A stretch of 64,000 bases of DNA from Anaeromyxobacter sp. Fw109-5 (GCF_000017505.1 NC_009675.1:1922001-1986000), one strand, 5' to 3'; shown: positions 47,869 through 58,195, counted from the first letter of the stretch. Made by a program: numbers and translations. The notes: a model not told the origin generated them from the letters alone.

Positions 47869-48822
47869 ATGTGGTTCTGGCGTCGCACGCCGGTCACGCA
47901 ACAGGCCGCACCGGCCATCGATCGCGCGCTCGTGGACGGGACGCTCGTGCCGCTCGTCGAGCGTCTCGTCCGGCTCGGCTGGTTCTCGTTCGAGGTGGAG
48001 GGCGTGGAGCACGTGCCGCGCGCCGGGCGGGTCGTGTTCGCGCCCAACCACGCGGGCTGGTTCCCGCTGGATGCGTTCTTCCTCGCGCTCGCCGTGCGCC
48101 GCGCCCTCGGCGCCGAGGCGACGCCGTACTTCGCCGCCGCGGACGCCGCGCTCGCGGCGCCGGTGCTGGGGAGGTTCCTGAGCCGCGTGGGCGCCCTCCC
48201 GGCCTCGTCCTTCCGGCGCCCGGAGCGGCTTCCCCCCGAGATCCGTACCGTGGGGGTGTTCCCGGAGGGCGTCGACGGCAACACCAAGCCGTTCTGGGAG
48301 GCGTACCGGATGCGCCCGTGGAAACGCGGGTTCGTGCGGGTCGCCGCCGCGCTCGACGCGCCCATCGTCCCGGTCGCGATCCTCGGCGGCGAGGAGAGCC
48401 TGCCGGTCGCCTGGACCGTGCGCTTCCTCGAGCCGCTCCTCGGCTCGAGCGTCGGCCTGCCGGTGTTCGCGCTGCCGCTGCCGGCTCGCTGGAAGGTGGT
48501 GTTTCACCCTCCGGTGACGGTGGGGGCGCGCGGGCGCGCGGCCCTCGTCGACTCCGAGTACAGCAGCGCAGTCGCCCGCGCCGTGCAGGGCACCGTGCAG
48601 GACACGCTCGATCGCGCCGCGGCGAACCGGACGCTCGCGCAGGTGGCCTCGCTGGTCGCGATCGCGCGCGGCGCTCACCTGCCGGCGCGCGAGAGCGAGG
48701 CGCCGGTCGAGAGCGTCCCGCAGCGCCGGCCGGCGGCGCGCGACCGGCGCGCGCGCGCGGCCACCGGGCGGGCGCGCGCGCCGTCGCGACACGCCGGTCA
48801 CCCGGCGCGCAGCTCTCCGTAG
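47869..48822 (+). CDS. 1-acyl-sn-glycerol-3-phosphate acyltransferase-like (PlsC) protein
   Basis: A 317-residue acyltransferase: [16 protein letters not shown] is the NHxxxxD catalytic motif, [23 protein letters not shown] the FPEG motif, and [19 protein letters not shown] the substrate region. PlsC-like enzymes attach acyl chains to lysophosphatidate or other alcohols. The C-terminal ~60 residues are a basic Arg/Ala-rich tail. ATG 47869 (MWFWRRTPV) was used; the upstream frame holds no family sequence. The actual acceptor is uncertain, since many bacterial members act on other lipids. It is convergent with DUF4112. Confidence 0.85.
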   Translation: MWFWRRTPVTQQAAPAIDRALVDGTLVPLVERLVRLGWFSFEVEGVEHVPRAGRVVFAPNHAGWFPLDAFFLALAVRRALGAEATPYFAAADAALAAPVLGRFLSRVGALPASSFRRPERLPPEIRTVGVFPEGVDGNTKPFWEAYRMRPWKRGFVRVAAALDAPIVPVAILGGEESLPVAWTVRFLEPLLGSSVGLPVFALPLPARWKVVFHPPVTVGARGRAALVDSEYSSAVARAVQGTVQDTLDRAAANRTLAQVASLVAIARGAHLPARESEAPVESVPQRRPAARDRRARAATGRARAPSRHAGHPARSSP

Positions 48823-49364
48823 GCCCACGCCGCGAGGCGCCACGCGACGAACGCGACCGACGCGACGACGACGAGCGCTCCGAGCAGCACCGCCGCGACG
48901 AGCAGGCCACTCGCCCGCCGCGCCTCGCCCGGCGCGGCGACCCACTCCTCGAGCAGCCGCGCGTTGCGCAGGTTCGCCTTGAACCCTGCGTCGAACAGAT
49001 CGCCGAGCAGCGGGACCGCGCCCACGAGCGCGTCCAGCGCGAGGTTCAGCCCCATCCGCGCGACGAGCACGGCGGGCGCGCCGAGCCGCCAGGCCGCGAC
49101 GAGCACGTAGGCGCTCGCGAGCGACGTGACGACGTCGCCGACGCCCGGGAGCAGGCCCACGAGCGGATCGAGGCCGATGCGCAGCTCCGTGCCGGGGACG
49201 CGGAACGCCTCGTCGAGCCAGCGCGCGATGAGCCGGACCTCGCGCAGCCGCGGGCCGGTCGCCCGGCCGGCGCCGCCGCCGATTCTAGAATCGACGTGAG
49301 CGGTGGCCAGGGACGCGCGCCCCTGCCGTGTATACTCGCCCTTCTCTCTCGACGGACGGGCCAT
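48798..49364 (-). CDS. DUF4112 membrane protein
   Basis: A 188-residue protein of the DUF4112 family. [42 protein letters not shown] is the recognisable core, [27 protein letters not shown] follows, and two helices (about 140-180) end it. The family has no assigned function. In this frame no GTG/TTG lies between 49364 and the core, so the ATG at 49364 is the only conventional start. It overlaps, on the opposite strand, the ATG of cimA (49363). The N-terminal ~38 residues are therefore unsupported and may be untranslated if a rare start is used. Confidence 0.75.
   Translation of the reverse strand: MARPSREKGEYTRQGRASLATAHVDSRIGGGAGRATGPRLREVRLIARWLDEAFRVPGTELRIGLDPLVGLLPGVGDVVTSLASAYVLVAAWRLGAPAVLVARMGLNLALDALVGAVPLLGDLFDAGFKANLRNARLLEEWVAAPGEARRASGLLVAAVLLGALVVVASVAFVAWRLAAWAYGELRAG
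49331..49336 (+). promoter_or_regulatory. -10-like TATACT before cimA
   Basis: TATACT lies 27 bases before the cimA ATG; no -35 match is visible at 17 bases upstream. TATA-like motifs are rare in this GC-rich DNA. A weak call. Confidence 0.3.
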
Positions 49365-50931
49365 GATCCAGATCTACGACACGACGCTGCGCGACGGCAC
49401 CCAGCGCGAGGGCATCTCGCTCTCGTGCGAGGACAAGCTCCGGATCGCGCGCCGCCTCGACGAGCTCGGCGTCGCGTTCATCGAGGGCGGATGGCCGGGC
49501 TCGAACCCGAAGGACGCCGAGTTCTTCGAGCGCGCCCGCGAGCTGCCGTGGCGCCGCGCCGCCATCGCCGCCTTCGGCTCCACGTGCCGGGTGGGCGGCG
49601 TCCCCGAGGACGACGCCAACCTGCGCGCGCTCGTCGACTCCGGCGCGCCGGTCTGCACCGTCGTGGGGAAGACCTGGACGCTGCACGTGACCGACGTGCT
49701 GCGCGCGAGCCTCGACGAGAACCTGCGCATCATCGAGCAGAGCCTCGCCTGGCTGCGCGAGCGGGGTCGCCGCGTGGTGTACGACGCGGAGCACTTCTTC
49801 GACGGCTGGCGGGCCGACCCGGCGTACGCGCTCGCCACGCTCGAGGCGGCCGCCCGCGGCGGCGCCGAGACGCTCGTGCTGTGCGACACCAACGGCGGCT
49901 CGCTCCCCTGGCAGATCGCGGAGACCGTCCGCGCGGTGCGGGCCAAGGTGAAGACCCCGCTCGGAATCCACGCGCACAACGACTCCGAGACCGCGGTCGC
50001 GAACTCGCTCGCCGCCGTCCACGAGGGCGCGGCCCACGTGCAGGGCACCATCAACGGGTACGGCGAGCGCTGCGGCAACGCGAACCTGTGCTCGGTGATG
50101 CCCGCGATCGAGCTGAAGCTCGGGCTGCGCTGCCTGCCGGAGGGCCACCTCCAGTCGCTCGCGGAGCTCTCGCACTTCGTGGCGGAGGTCGCGAACCTCG
50201 CGCCGGACGAGCACCTGCCCTACGTCGGCCGATCCGCCTTCGCCCACAAGGGCGGCATCCACGTCGCGGCCATGCGGCGCAACGCCGCCTCGTACCAGCA
50301 CGTCGTGCCGGAGCTCGTCGGGAACCAGATGCGCGTCGTCGTCTCCGAGCTCTCCGGCCGCGGCAACCTGCTCTCGAAGGCCGAGGAGCTGGGGCTCGCC
50401 GCGGGCGCCGGCGTCGCCGACGTGCTCGAGGAGATCAAGGCCCTCGAGGCGCGGGGCTTCTCGTTCGAGGCGGCCGAGGCGTCCGTGGCGTTGATGATGA
50501 AGCGGCAGGATCCGAAGTACCGCCCGCCCTTCCACCTCGTGGACTTCCTCGTGAACGTGGAGCACCGCGAGGGCCGGGGGCTCTTCTCCGAGGCGATGGT
50601 GAAGGTCCGCGTGGACGGGGAGGTCCTGCACACCGCCGCCGAGGGCGACGGCCCGGTCGACGCGCTCGACGCCGCCTTGCGCAAGGCGCTCCTGCCGCGC
50701 TACCCGCGCGTCGCCGAGCTGCACCTCATCGACTACAAGGTCCGCATCCTGGACGGGAAGAACGGCACCGCGGCGGTCACGCGCGTGCTCGTGGACACGC
50801 AGGACGGCACGCGCCGCTGGAGCACGGTGGGCGCGTCGCCGAACATCATCGAGGCGAGCTGGCGCGCCATCGTGGACGCCCTGGAGTACGGGCTCACGGT
50901 CGCCGCCGAGAACGGAGGGAGCGAAGCGTGA
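49363..50931 (+). CDS. cimA: (R)-citramalate synthase CimA
   Basis: A 522-residue member of the isopropylmalate/citramalate synthase family. [18 protein letters not shown] is the metal-binding start, [13 protein letters not shown] fits CimA's characteristic [28 protein letters not shown] gives the HxH metal site, and [16 protein letters not shown] with a C-terminal LeuA-dimer allosteric domain (about 400-510) completes it. [10 protein letters not shown] is more typical of citramalate synthase than of LeuA. It condenses pyruvate and acetyl-CoA to begin isoleucine synthesis from pyruvate, bypassing threonine. It is translationally coupled to leuB (overlap GTGA). Confidence 0.92.
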   Translation: MIQIYDTTLRDGTQREGISLSCEDKLRIARRLDELGVAFIEGGWPGSNPKDAEFFERARELPWRRAAIAAFGSTCRVGGVPEDDANLRALVDSGAPVCTVVGKTWTLHVTDVLRASLDENLRIIEQSLAWLRERGRRVVYDAEHFFDGWRADPAYALATLEAAARGGAETLVLCDTNGGSLPWQIAETVRAVRAKVKTPLGIHAHNDSETAVANSLAAVHEGAAHVQGTINGYGERCGNANLCSVMPAIELKLGLRCLPEGHLQSLAELSHFVAEVANLAPDEHLPYVGRSAFAHKGGIHVAAMRRNAASYQHVVPELVGNQMRVVVSELSGRGNLLSKAEELGLAAGAGVADVLEEIKALEARGFSFEAAEASVALMMKRQDPKYRPPFHLVDFLVNVEHREGRGLFSEAMVKVRVDGEVLHTAAEGDGPVDALDAALRKALLPRYPRVAELHLIDYKVRILDGKNGTAAVTRVLVDTQDGTRRWSTVGASPNIIEASWRAIVDALEYGLTVAAENGGSEA

Positions 50932-51992
50932 GAGCGAAGATCGTGGTGCTGCCCGGTGACGGCATCGGGCCGGAGGTGACCGCGGAGGCCATCCGCGTGC
51001 TGCAGGCGGTGGCGAAGAAGGGCGGCCACACCTTCGAGCTCTCGGAGCACCTCATGGGAGGGTGCTCCATCGACCGGCACGGGACGGCGCTCACGCCGGA
51101 GGTGCTCGCCGCCTGCCAGGCGTCGAGCGCGGTGCTGCTGGGCGCGGTGGGCGGGCCGAAGTGGGACGACCCCGCGGCGAAGGTCCGCCCGGAGCAGGGC
51201 CTCCTCGCGCTGCGCAAGGGGCTCGGCGTCTTCGCGAACCTCCGCCCGGTGCGCGTGCACCCGGCGCTCGTGGACGCCTCCCCGCTGAAGCCCGACCGGC
51301 TCGCCGGCGTGGATCTGCTGGTCATCCGCGAGCTCACGGGCGGCCTCTACTTCGGCCAGCCGAAGGGGCGCGAGGAGAAGGACGGCCACGTGCGCGCGGT
51401 GGACACGCTCGAGTACCACGACTACGAGGTCCGCCGCGTCGTCGAGCTCGCGTTCAAGCTCGCGCGCGGGCGGCGTCGCAAGGTCACCTCGGTCGACAAG
51501 GCCAACGTGCTCGAGTCCTCGCGGCTGTGGCGGCAGGTGACGACCGCGATCGGCGCGGCGAACCCCGACGTCGCGCTCGACCACATGCTGGTGGACACCG
51601 CGGCGATGCGCCTCGTGACCAGCCCGGCGTCGCTCGACGTCGTCGTCACCGAGAACATGTTCGGCGACATCCTCACGGACGAGGCGTCCGTGCTCGCGGG
51701 CTCGATGGGCATGCTCCCGTCGGCCTCGGTGGGCGCCGGCGGCCCGGGGCTCTACGAGCCGATCCACGGCTCCGCCCCGGACATCGCCGGGCAGGGGATC
51801 GCGAACCCGCTCGGCACCATCCTCTCCGCCGCGATGATGCTCCGTCACTCGCTCGGCCTCGAGGCCGAGGCGGCGGCGATCGAGAAGGCGGCCGACGCCG
51901 CGGTCACCGAGGGTGCGCGCACCCGCGACCTCGGCGGGTCCCTGTCCACCGGCGCCATGGCGGACGAGGTGCTGCGGCGGCTGGGGACGTAG
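50928..51992 (+). CDS. leuB: 3-isopropylmalate dehydrogenase (also methylmalate dehydrogenase)
   Basis: A 354-residue decarboxylating dehydrogenase. [76 protein letters not shown] and [26 protein letters not shown] hold the substrate Arg/Lys/Asp set and Tyr. [20 protein letters not shown] is the NAD-binding end. It oxidises 3-isopropylmalate in leucine synthesis and may also oxidise citramalate-derived methylmalate in the CimA route, which fits its coupling to cimA. The GTG at 50928 overlaps the cimA stop. leuC and leuD are not adjacent here. Confidence 0.95.
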   Translation: MRAKIVVLPGDGIGPEVTAEAIRVLQAVAKKGGHTFELSEHLMGGCSIDRHGTALTPEVLAACQASSAVLLGAVGGPKWDDPAAKVRPEQGLLALRKGLGVFANLRPVRVHPALVDASPLKPDRLAGVDLLVIRELTGGLYFGQPKGREEKDGHVRAVDTLEYHDYEVRRVVELAFKLARGRRRKVTSVDKANVLESSRLWRQVTTAIGAANPDVALDHMLVDTAAMRLVTSPASLDVVVTENMFGDILTDEASVLAGSMGMLPSASVGAGGPGLYEPIHGSAPDIAGQGIANPLGTILSAAMMLRHSLGLEAEAAAIEKAADAAVTEGARTRDLGGSLSTGAMADEVLRRLGT

Positions 51993-52114
51993 CCCCGCGG
52001 GGCGGCGGGCGGGGGCCTCCCCGCGCTCACCCCCCACGGCGCCCTTTCGCCCGCCTCCCTCGGGGACGGCCGGGCGATGGGGCGGCGCGGTGGCGTGACC
52101 CACCGTAAACTGAA

Positions 52115-52161
52115 TGCGGGGCGGCTCCCGCGCGTGATCATGCCCAGGCGGGCGCCCCGCA
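52115..52161. other. Bulged hairpin in leuB-M48 gap
   Basis: TGCGGGGCG (52115-52123) pairs with CGCCCCGCA (52153-52161), and inner CCCGC/GCGGG extends the stem. It lies 24 bases before the M48 ATG, so it is either a leuB terminator without T tract or a 5' leader structure. Confidence 0.4.
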
Positions 52162-52184
52162 CGTAACGTCCGCCAGGAGAGCCC

Positions 52185-53666
52185 ATGATCCCTCGCTCGC
52201 CCGCTCGCCCGCTGCTCGCCCTCCCACTCGTCGCCCTCGCGCTCGCCGCCTGCGCGCGCAACCCGGTCACCGGGAAGCGCGAGCTCTCCTTCGTCTCCGA
52301 GGACCAGGAGATCGCCCTCGGCAAGCAGTCCGCCGAGCAGATCAAGGCGCAGATGGGCGTCTATCCGGACGAGAAGGTCCAGGCGTACGTGCGGGACATC
52401 GGCACGCGCATGGCGAAGGGGTCGGAGCGGCCGGACCTGCCGTGGCAGTTCACCGTGCTGGACGATCCGACGGTGAACGCCTTCGCCCTGCCGGGCGGCC
52501 CGGTGTTCATCACCCGCGGCATCCTCACGCACTTCAACTCGGAGGCGGAGCTCGCGAGCGTGCTCGGCCACGAGATCGGCCACATCACGGCGCGTCACTC
52601 GGTCGAGCAGATCTCGAAGCAGCAGCTCGCCCAGCTCGGCCTGGGCGTCGGCATGATCCTGTCGCCGGAGGTCGCACAGCTCGGCCAGGCCGCCGCGGCC
52701 GGGCTGCAGCTCCTCTTCCTCAAGTACGGGCGCGACGCCGAGCGGCAGTCGGATCAGCTCGGCTTCAAGTACATGGGGCAGCAAGGGTACGACGTGCGCG
52801 AGATGGCGAACGTGTTCGTCACCCTCGAGCGGGCGAGCGCGGCGCAGGGCGCGGGGCGCGTGCCGGAGTGGGCCTCCACGCACCCCGACCCCGGGAACCG
52901 CGCCGAGACCGCGCGCGAGCGGGCCGCGAAGGCGAGCATCCCCGCGAACGCCAAGGTCGAGCACGAGCGCTACCTCCAGATGCTCGGCGGCATGGTGTTC
53001 GGGGACGACCCGCGGCAGGGGTTCTTCAAGGGCGACCTGTTCCTCCACCCCGCCATGAAGTTCCAGATGCGGTTCCCCCAGGGCTGGAAGGCGCAGAACA
53101 CCCCGAGCGCGGTGATCGCCGTGAGCCCGAAGGAGGACGGGGCGCTCCAGCTCGCGAGCGCCGGCAAGCTCTCGCCGGAGGAGGCGACGAAGAAGTTCTT
53201 CCAGCAGGAAGGGGTGAAGCCCCTCCAGGCGCCGCAGACCGGGACCGTGGGCGGCCAGCCCGCGTCGGCCGCCTACTTCCAGGCGCAGACCGAGCAGGGG
53301 GTGCTGAACGGCATCGTGTCGTTCGTCTCCCACGGCGGCCTCACGTTCCAGCTGGTCGGCTTCGCGCCCGCCCAGGCCTTCTCCTCCCACGACGCCGCCT
53401 TCAAGCAGGCCATCTCGAGCTTCGGCCCGCTCACCGACAAGGCCGCCGAGGGCGTCCAGCCTGCGAAGATCGAGCTCGTGCGCGTCCCGCGCGACATGAC
53501 CGTCACCGAGTTCAACGCGCAGTTCCCGTCCACGGTCCCGGTCGAGCAGGTCGCCATCGTGAACGGCGTCGACAAGGACGGGCGGCTCCGCGGTGGCCAG
53601 ACCGCGAAGCGGATCACGGGCGGCGTGCCGACGAAGCTGCTGCAGCAGCAGCAGCCGCGCTCGTGA
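52185..53666 (+). CDS. BepA-like M48 metalloprotease lipoprotein
   Basis: A 493-residue lipoprotein: the signal ends ALALAAC (Cys near 22) and NPVTGKRELSFVSEDQEIALG is the typical BepA/YfgC lead. Zinc site LGHEIGHITARHS (about residue 128) with downstream Glu in ERQSDQLGFKYM is complete. Residues 215-300 (WASTHPDPGNRAETAR) close the protease. The last ~230 residues are a separate domain (FQMRFPQGWKAQNTPSAVIAV) unlike BepA's TPRs. It acts in outer-membrane protein quality control at the periplasmic face. The ATG at 52185 is clear. The window's left edge has another M48. Confidence 0.92.
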   Translation: MIPRSPARPLLALPLVALALAACARNPVTGKRELSFVSEDQEIALGKQSAEQIKAQMGVYPDEKVQAYVRDIGTRMAKGSERPDLPWQFTVLDDPTVNAFALPGGPVFITRGILTHFNSEAELASVLGHEIGHITARHSVEQISKQQLAQLGLGVGMILSPEVAQLGQAAAAGLQLLFLKYGRDAERQSDQLGFKYMGQQGYDVREMANVFVTLERASAAQGAGRVPEWASTHPDPGNRAETARERAAKASIPANAKVEHERYLQMLGGMVFGDDPRQGFFKGDLFLHPAMKFQMRFPQGWKAQNTPSAVIAVSPKEDGALQLASAGKLSPEEATKKFFQQEGVKPLQAPQTGTVGGQPASAAYFQAQTEQGVLNGIVSFVSHGGLTFQLVGFAPAQAFSSHDAAFKQAISSFGPLTDKAAEGVQPAKIELVRVPRDMTVTEFNAQFPSTVPVEQVAIVNGVDKDGRLRGGQTAKRITGGVPTKLLQQQQPRS

Positions 53667-53685
53667 CGCCGCCGCGCACGCCGGC

Positions 53686-54663
53686 ATGAGCCCCGAGCGC
53701 GTCGCCCCGGCTCCCGTCCTCCGCCTCGCCGTCGGCACCGCGGCGATCGGCCGCCCCGCGTACATCACCCCCGGGCGCGCGGAGGATCTCGCCGGCGCTC
53801 GCAGCCCCGAGGGGCTCCGCGCGCGCGCGCACGCGATCCTCGACGCGGCCTGGGAGGCGGGGATCCGCTGGATCGACGCCGCGCGCTCGTACGGCGACGC
53901 CGAGGCGTTCGTGCGGTCGTGGCTCGACGCGCGCGGCCGGGCGCCGGGCGAGGTGATCGTGTCCTCGAAGTGGGGCTACCGCTACGTGGGCGGCTGGCGC
54001 CTCGACGCCGAGCGGCACGAGGTGAAGGACCACTCGCTCGCCGCTCTCGAGGCCCAGCTCGCCGAGTCCCGCGCCCTCCTCGGGCCCCACCTCGCCCTGT
54101 ACCAGCTCCACTCCGCCACGCTCGAGACCGGCGTGCTCGAGGACGCCGCCGTGCTCGACGCGCTGGCGCGCCTGCGCGACGGGGGCGTGCGGGTGGGCGT
54201 CACCGTCAGCGGCGCCGAGCAGCCGGAGGTCGTCCGGCGGGCGCTCGCCGTGACGCGCGGCGGCGCGCCGCTCTTCGCCAGCGTCCAGGCCACCTGGAAC
54301 CTGCTGGAGCGCGGCTGCGAGGACGCGCTCCGCGAGGCGCACGCCGCCGGCAGGACGGTGATGGTGAAGGAGGCGCTCGCGAACGGGCGGCTCGCCGCCC
54401 GCGGAGACGCCGCGCGCTCCGGCCCGCTCGGCGAGGTCGCGCGCGCCCGCGGTGCCACGCCCGACGCCGTGGCGCTGTCCGCGGCGCTGGCCCAGCCCTT
54501 CGCAGACGTCGTGCTGCTCGGCCCTGCGACGGTGGCGCAGCTCCGCTCGAACCTGGCGGCGGCGAGCCTCGCCCTCGCGCCCGACGAGCTCGCCACCCTC
54601 GCTCCGCTCGTGGAGCCCAGCGAGGCTTACTGGCGGCGGCGCGCGCGACTCGCCTGGACCTGA
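53686..54663 (+). CDS. Aldo/keto reductase
   Basis: A 325-residue TIM-barrel oxidoreductase: WIDAARSYGDAEAFVRSWL has the catalytic Asp and Tyr, VIVSSKWGYRYVGGW the Lys, LYQLHSATLETG the His, and C-terminal LLGPATVAQLRSNLAAA the NADPH-binding end. Substrate is unknown; aldehyde or ketone detoxification is the usual role. The ATG at 53686 follows the M48 stop by 19 bases, so the two may be one transcription unit, though functionally unlinked. Confidence 0.92.
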   Translation: MSPERVAPAPVLRLAVGTAAIGRPAYITPGRAEDLAGARSPEGLRARAHAILDAAWEAGIRWIDAARSYGDAEAFVRSWLDARGRAPGEVIVSSKWGYRYVGGWRLDAERHEVKDHSLAALEAQLAESRALLGPHLALYQLHSATLETGVLEDAAVLDALARLRDGGVRVGVTVSGAEQPEVVRRALAVTRGGAPLFASVQATWNLLERGCEDALREAHAAGRTVMVKEALANGRLAARGDAARSGPLGEVARARGATPDAVALSAALAQPFADVVLLGPATVAQLRSNLAAASLALAPDELATLAPLVEPSEAYWRRRARLAWT

Positions 54664-54959
54664 TCCCGAGACCGCGAATCGAGCAGGAGCCCCGCCGCGC
54701 CCGTTCCTCATGGGTTGCCTCACCCCTGCCGCCCTCCGCTGAACGCGGCACATGGACCGATGTAGTCGATATTGACCGAACAAGTCCACGTTCGCGATAC
54801 GCGCCGGGAACTCGCGATCGCGGCCAGGGGTGCAACGTGATCCGTATCAAATCGGCTGCCGCAAGTACGCGAATTAACAGGACCTCGCGACAAGTTGCCG
54901 CATCGCGCGGGTGCGCGTGAACCCGTATTCGAAGACGCAACGGTTCATCGGGAGGCGCC
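54664..54959. other. 296-bp gap holding an FNR-like box
   Basis: There is no gene. Between 54725 and 54910 the sequence is less GC-rich than the surroundings and contains the box at 54837-54850. I see no further site or terminator. Confidence 0.5.
54837..54850 (+). promoter_or_regulatory. FNR-like box upstream of small membrane protein
   Basis: GTGATCCGTATCAA matches TTGAT-N4-ATCAA at 9 of 10. Its centre is about 117 bases before the ATG, leaving a long leader of about 75 bases if it is a class II site. Confidence 0.4.
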
Positions 54960-55229
54960 ATGAACGACTCCGAGTCCGAAGCGCTGAGCATCGCGGCAGA
55001 GATCGCTGCAGTCCCACCCGCACCTGCCACCGTCGCGAGGCGCATCCGCGCGGTCGGAGACTTCCTCTCGCAGGCCATCGCGGTCGCGTTCATCACCGCG
55101 CTCGGCGCAGTGACGGCGCTCGCCGCGGTGGTCGTCGTGACGGCCCTCGCGCCGCTGTTCTTCGTGCTGTTCGTCCGCGCGATGCGGCAGCACGATCGCC
55201 GCCTGCCCGTCGCGCGCGCCGCGGCCTGA
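54960..55229 (+). CDS. Small membrane protein
   Basis: An 89-residue protein with an acidic/neutral N-terminus (NDSESEALSIAAEIAAVPPAPATVARRIRAVGDFL) and a 38-residue hydrophobic segment (AIAVAFITALGAVTALAAVVVV then LAPLFFVLFVRAM) enough for one long or two short helices, then a basic tail. No family is recognised. The ATG at 54960 follows GGGAGG (54951-54956), a good ribosome site. An FNR-like box lies upstream, making it a possible oxygen-controlled small protein. It is convergent with EF-G. Confidence 0.65.
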   Translation: MNDSESEALSIAAEIAAVPPAPATVARRIRAVGDFLSQAIAVAFITALGAVTALAAVVVVTALAPLFFVLFVRAMRQHDRRLPVARAAA

Positions 55230-55267
55230 CGCGCCCGACGGCCGCCGCGTCGACGGCGGGGCGTCGG

Positions 55268-57337
55268 TCACGCCACCGCGTCGAAGCGGTCGAAGCGCAT
55301 GGTGAACACGGCTCGCCCCTGAGTGAGCGAGCGCAGCTCCGTCGCGTAACCGAACATCCGCCGCAGCGGCGCCTCGGCCTGGATGGCCTTCGTCGCCGCG
55401 CCGCGCTCCGCCACGTCGAGGATGGTGCCCTTGCGCTGGTCGAGGCTCCCGATGAGCGCGCCGAGGTGCTCGCCGGGCGCCACGATCTCGACGCGCATCA
55501 CCGGCTCGAGCATCACCGGCCGGGCGCGCGCCGCGGCCTCGCGGACCGCGTCGGCCGCGGCCACCTTGTACGCCATGGGCTTCGAGCTGCCCTCCCGCCA
55601 GCTCGCGCCGGCGAGCACCACCTCGACGTCCTGCAGCGGATAGCCCTCGAGCACGCCGGCCTCGCCCGCCTCGCGCGCCCCCTGCTCCACGGCGGCGCGG
55701 AGCTCGGGCCTGAGGAACGGGAGGGCCTCGGCGGCAGGATCGACGCGGAAGCGGAACCCGCCGCCGCGCGGCAGCGGCCCGACGCGCACCGTCACCTCTC
55801 CGAACAGCTCCAGCTCCTCGGTCTTGCGCTCGAACGCGGCCGTCGCCTCGGCGGCGGCGGTGAGCGTCTCGCGCATGAGCACCTGCGGCTGCCCGGTGCG
55901 CACCTGGAGGCCGAACTCCCGCCGCAGGCGCTCGGCCACCACCTCGAGGTGCAGCTCGCCCATCCCCGAGACGATGAGCTGGCCCGTGTCGGGGTCCTCG
56001 CCCGAGCGGAAGCTCGGGTCCTCGTCCGCGATGCGCGCGAGCGCCTCGAGCAGCGCGTCGCGATCCGAGAGCGAGGCGGCCTCGATCGCCTGGGAGATGA
56101 CCGGCTCGTAGGCGGAGAGCCGCTCCAGCACGACCGGGTGGCCCGGGTCCGAGAGCGTGTCGCCGGTGCGCGTCTCCTTCAGCCCGGTGACGGCGAAGAT
56201 CTGGCCGGCGCCCAGGGCCGGCACGCGCTTCTTCTGCACGGCGTGCATGAGCAGCACGCGCGCGACCTTCTCGTGCTTGCGCAGGTTGGCGTTCCAGACC
56301 GTGTCGCCCTCGGCGATCCTGCCTGAGTACACGCGCAGGAAGACGTGGCGCCGCCGCTCGTCGAGGAGCGACACCTTGAAGGCGAGCGCCACGAGCGGCG
56401 CCCCCTCGTCCGCGGCGCGGACCACCTCCTCGCCGCTGCGCGGGTCCTCGCCGCGCACCGGCGGCACGTCCAGCGGGGAGGGCAGGTAGTCGCAGACGGC
56501 GTCGAGCACCTGGGGGATGCCCTTGTTGCGCAGCGCGGAGCCGCACAGCACGGGCACGAAGCGGCCGGTGAGCGTCGCGCGCCGGATCGCGGCCCGGAGC
56601 GCCTCCTCGTCCACCGGGGCGTCGGCCAGCACCGCCTCGGCCATGGCGTCGTCGACGTCGGCGAGGCGCTCGACGAGCGCCTGCCGCTCGGCCTCGCCCT
56701 CGGGCGAGAGCCCCTGCGTCTCCGCGATCGCGCGGGGATCGTCCGGATCCGTGAAGCGCAGCGTGCGGCGGCCCACGAGGTCCTCGAACCCCACGAACTC
56801 CGCCTCGGCGCCCAGCGGGCGCTGCACCGCCGCGATCACCTGGTCCGGGAAGCGCCGGTGCATCGACGCGAGCGTGAGGCCGAGGTCGGCGCCGACGCGG
56901 TCCATCTTGTTCGCGAAGGCGATGCGCGGGACGCGGTAGCGATCCGCCTGCCGCCAGACCGTCTCGCTCTGCGGCTCGACGCCGTGCGCGGCGTCGAACA
57001 CCGCCACCGCGCCGTCGAGGACGCGCAGGCTGCGCTCCACCTCGATGGTGAAGTCCACGTGGCCGGGCGTGTCGATGAGGTGCAGCTCGTGACCGCGCCA
57101 CTCGAAGCTGGTCACCGCGGAGGTGATGGTGATCCCGCGCTCGCGCTCGAGCTCCATCCAGTCCATCACGGCCAGGCCGTCGTGCACCTCGCCCATCTTG
57201 TGCGTGCGGCCCGCGACGAACAGGAGCCGCTCGGTGAGGGTCGTCTTGCCCGCGTCGATGTGGGCCATGATGCCGATGTTGCGGATGGCGCGGATGCGCC
57301 GCTCCCCCGCCGCCGGTCTCGGCCCCGCGCTCGTCAT
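55268..57337 (-). CDS. fusA: Elongation factor G (paralogue outside the str operon)
   Basis: A 689-residue translational GTPase with all G motifs: G1 [10 protein letters not shown]2 RERGITI, G3 DTPGHVDF, G4 [10 protein letters not shown]5 GSALRNKG. Domains II-V follow ([59 protein letters not shown] with GSLDQRKG). EF-G moves tRNA and mRNA on the ribosome and with RRF splits the ribosome. The str operon partners rpsL, rpsG and tuf are not beside it, so it is probably a second EF-G with a specialised or recycling role. ATG 57337 precedes the conserved N-terminus. A -10-like TATACT lies upstream. Confidence 0.94.
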   Translation of the reverse strand: MTSAGPRPAAGERRIRAIRNIGIMAHIDAGKTTLTERLLFVAGRTHKMGEVHDGLAVMDWMELERERGITITSAVTSFEWRGHELHLIDTPGHVDFTIEVERSLRVLDGAVAVFDAAHGVEPQSETVWRQADRYRVPRIAFANKMDRVGADLGLTLASMHRRFPDQVIAAVQRPLGAEAEFVGFEDLVGRRTLRFTDPDDPRAIAETQGLSPEGEAERQALVERLADVDDAMAEAVLADAPVDEEALRAAIRRATLTGRFVPVLCGSALRNKGIPQVLDAVCDYLPSPLDVPPVRGEDPRSGEEVVRAADEGAPLVALAFKVSLLDERRRHVFLRVYSGRIAEGDTVWNANLRKHEKVARVLLMHAVQKKRVPALGAGQIFAVTGLKETRTGDTLSDPGHPVVLERLSAYEPVISQAIEAASLSDRDALLEALARIADEDPSFRSGEDPDTGQLIVSGMGELHLEVVAERLRREFGLQVRTGQPQVLMRETLTAAAEATAAFERKTEELELFGEVTVRVGPLPRGGGFRFRVDPAAEALPFLRPELRAAVEQGAREAGEAGVLEGYPLQDVEVVLAGASWREGSSKPMAYKVAAADAVREAAARARPVMLEPVMRVEIVAPGEHLGALIGSLDQRKGTILDVAERGAATKAIQAEAPLRRMFGYATELRSLTQGRAVFTMRFDRFDAVA

Positions 57338-57373
57338 TGCGCCCCCACCGCCGCATCCAGCGGCGTGCGCGAG

Positions 57374-57379
57374 AGTATA
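57374..57379 (-). promoter_or_regulatory. -10-like TATACT before the EF-G gene
   Basis: Read on the minus strand, TATACT lies about 37 bases before the EF-G ATG. No -35 match is apparent. Weak support. Confidence 0.3.
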
Positions 57380-57585
57380 CGGCGCGCCGCCTCGGGCGCC
57401 GCGATCGCGGCCTCCGCGCGAGCGGGTGCCGCGCATCCCACCCGGCCGGGCCGGCGCGCGCTACGTGCGTCGGCGGGCGTGGCTCGCCGTGAAGGGCCTC
57501 GACGGGGGTTTCCCCGCGCGCGCCGCGGTCGGAGCGTAGAGGCTGCAGCCGTGGCCGGTGCGGGAGGGGGCCGGCCGGAGGACAC

Positions 57586-58185
57586 ATGAGAGGACGCGGT
57601 TCGCGCGTCGCCGGCCTGACGGTGGTGCTCCTCGCCTGCGCGCAGTCCGCGCGGGCGCAGGAGGTGCCGCGCACGGTAGCGACGGACGAGGTCTCAGCCC
57701 AGGGGCTGCGGGTCGGAGGACTCGCCGGCTTCGATCTCACGGACGGCGAGACGGGCCTCGGCCTCCGCGTCGACGGCGAGCTGCCGATCCAGGCGCTCGG
57801 TCCGAGGATCGATCTGAGCGCCGTCGGCTCGGTCGGCTACACGCGCTTCTCCGAGTCGGCCTCGACCGGCGTCGGGGACTACTCCCAGTCCACGAACATC
57901 CTGAGGCTCGTCCCGGCGGCCCGCTTCTCGATGCCGCTCGCGCCCCGCCTCGGCGTCTACGGCGACGCGGGGCTCGGACTGTACTGGGCGCGCACCTCCG
58001 TCGAGACGCCGTTCGGCGACGCCTCGGCCGACGGGGTGGGGGTGACGATGCGCTTCGCCGCCGGCAGCGGCTACGACGTGACCGAGGCGCTGCGCCTCGG
58101 AGGCGAGCTCGCCTGGAACCCGTACCTCGGCGACTTCTCCAGCGACACCTTCTCCGTGCTCGCGTCGCTCACGTACCGGCTGTAG
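57586..58185 (+). CDS. Outer-membrane beta-barrel-like protein
   Basis: A 199-residue protein with signal peptide (RGSRVAGLTVVLLACAQSARA, cleavage after ARA) and an eight-strand barrel pattern: GLRVGGLAGFDLT, GLGLRVDGELPIQAL, LSAVGSVGYTRFS, GVYGDAGLGLYWART, GVTMRFAAGSGYDV, LRLGGELAWNPYL and the closing SVLASLTYRL. The terminal residue is Leu, not the usual Phe, but preceded by Tyr. Function is not predictable. The ATG at 57586 follows GGAGG (57574-57578). The minus-strand symporter is convergent 10 bases downstream. Confidence 0.82.
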   Translation: MRGRGSRVAGLTVVLLACAQSARAQEVPRTVATDEVSAQGLRVGGLAGFDLTDGETGLGLRVDGELPIQALGPRIDLSAVGSVGYTRFSESASTGVGDYSQSTNILRLVPAARFSMPLAPRLGVYGDAGLGLYWARTSVETPFGDASADGVGVTMRFAAGSGYDVTEALRLGGELAWNPYLGDFSSDTFSVLASLTYRL

Positions 58186-58195
58186 CAGGCACGGG

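Noticed and set aside
49363-50931. 2-isopropylmalate synthase (LeuA)
   Set aside because: The [10 protein letters not shown] segment and operon with leuB favour citramalate synthase; LeuA has a different signature there.
52009-52024. Terminator after leuB (GCGGGG/CCCCGC)
   Set aside because: The stem is short and there is no T tract; such GC palindromes are expected by chance here.
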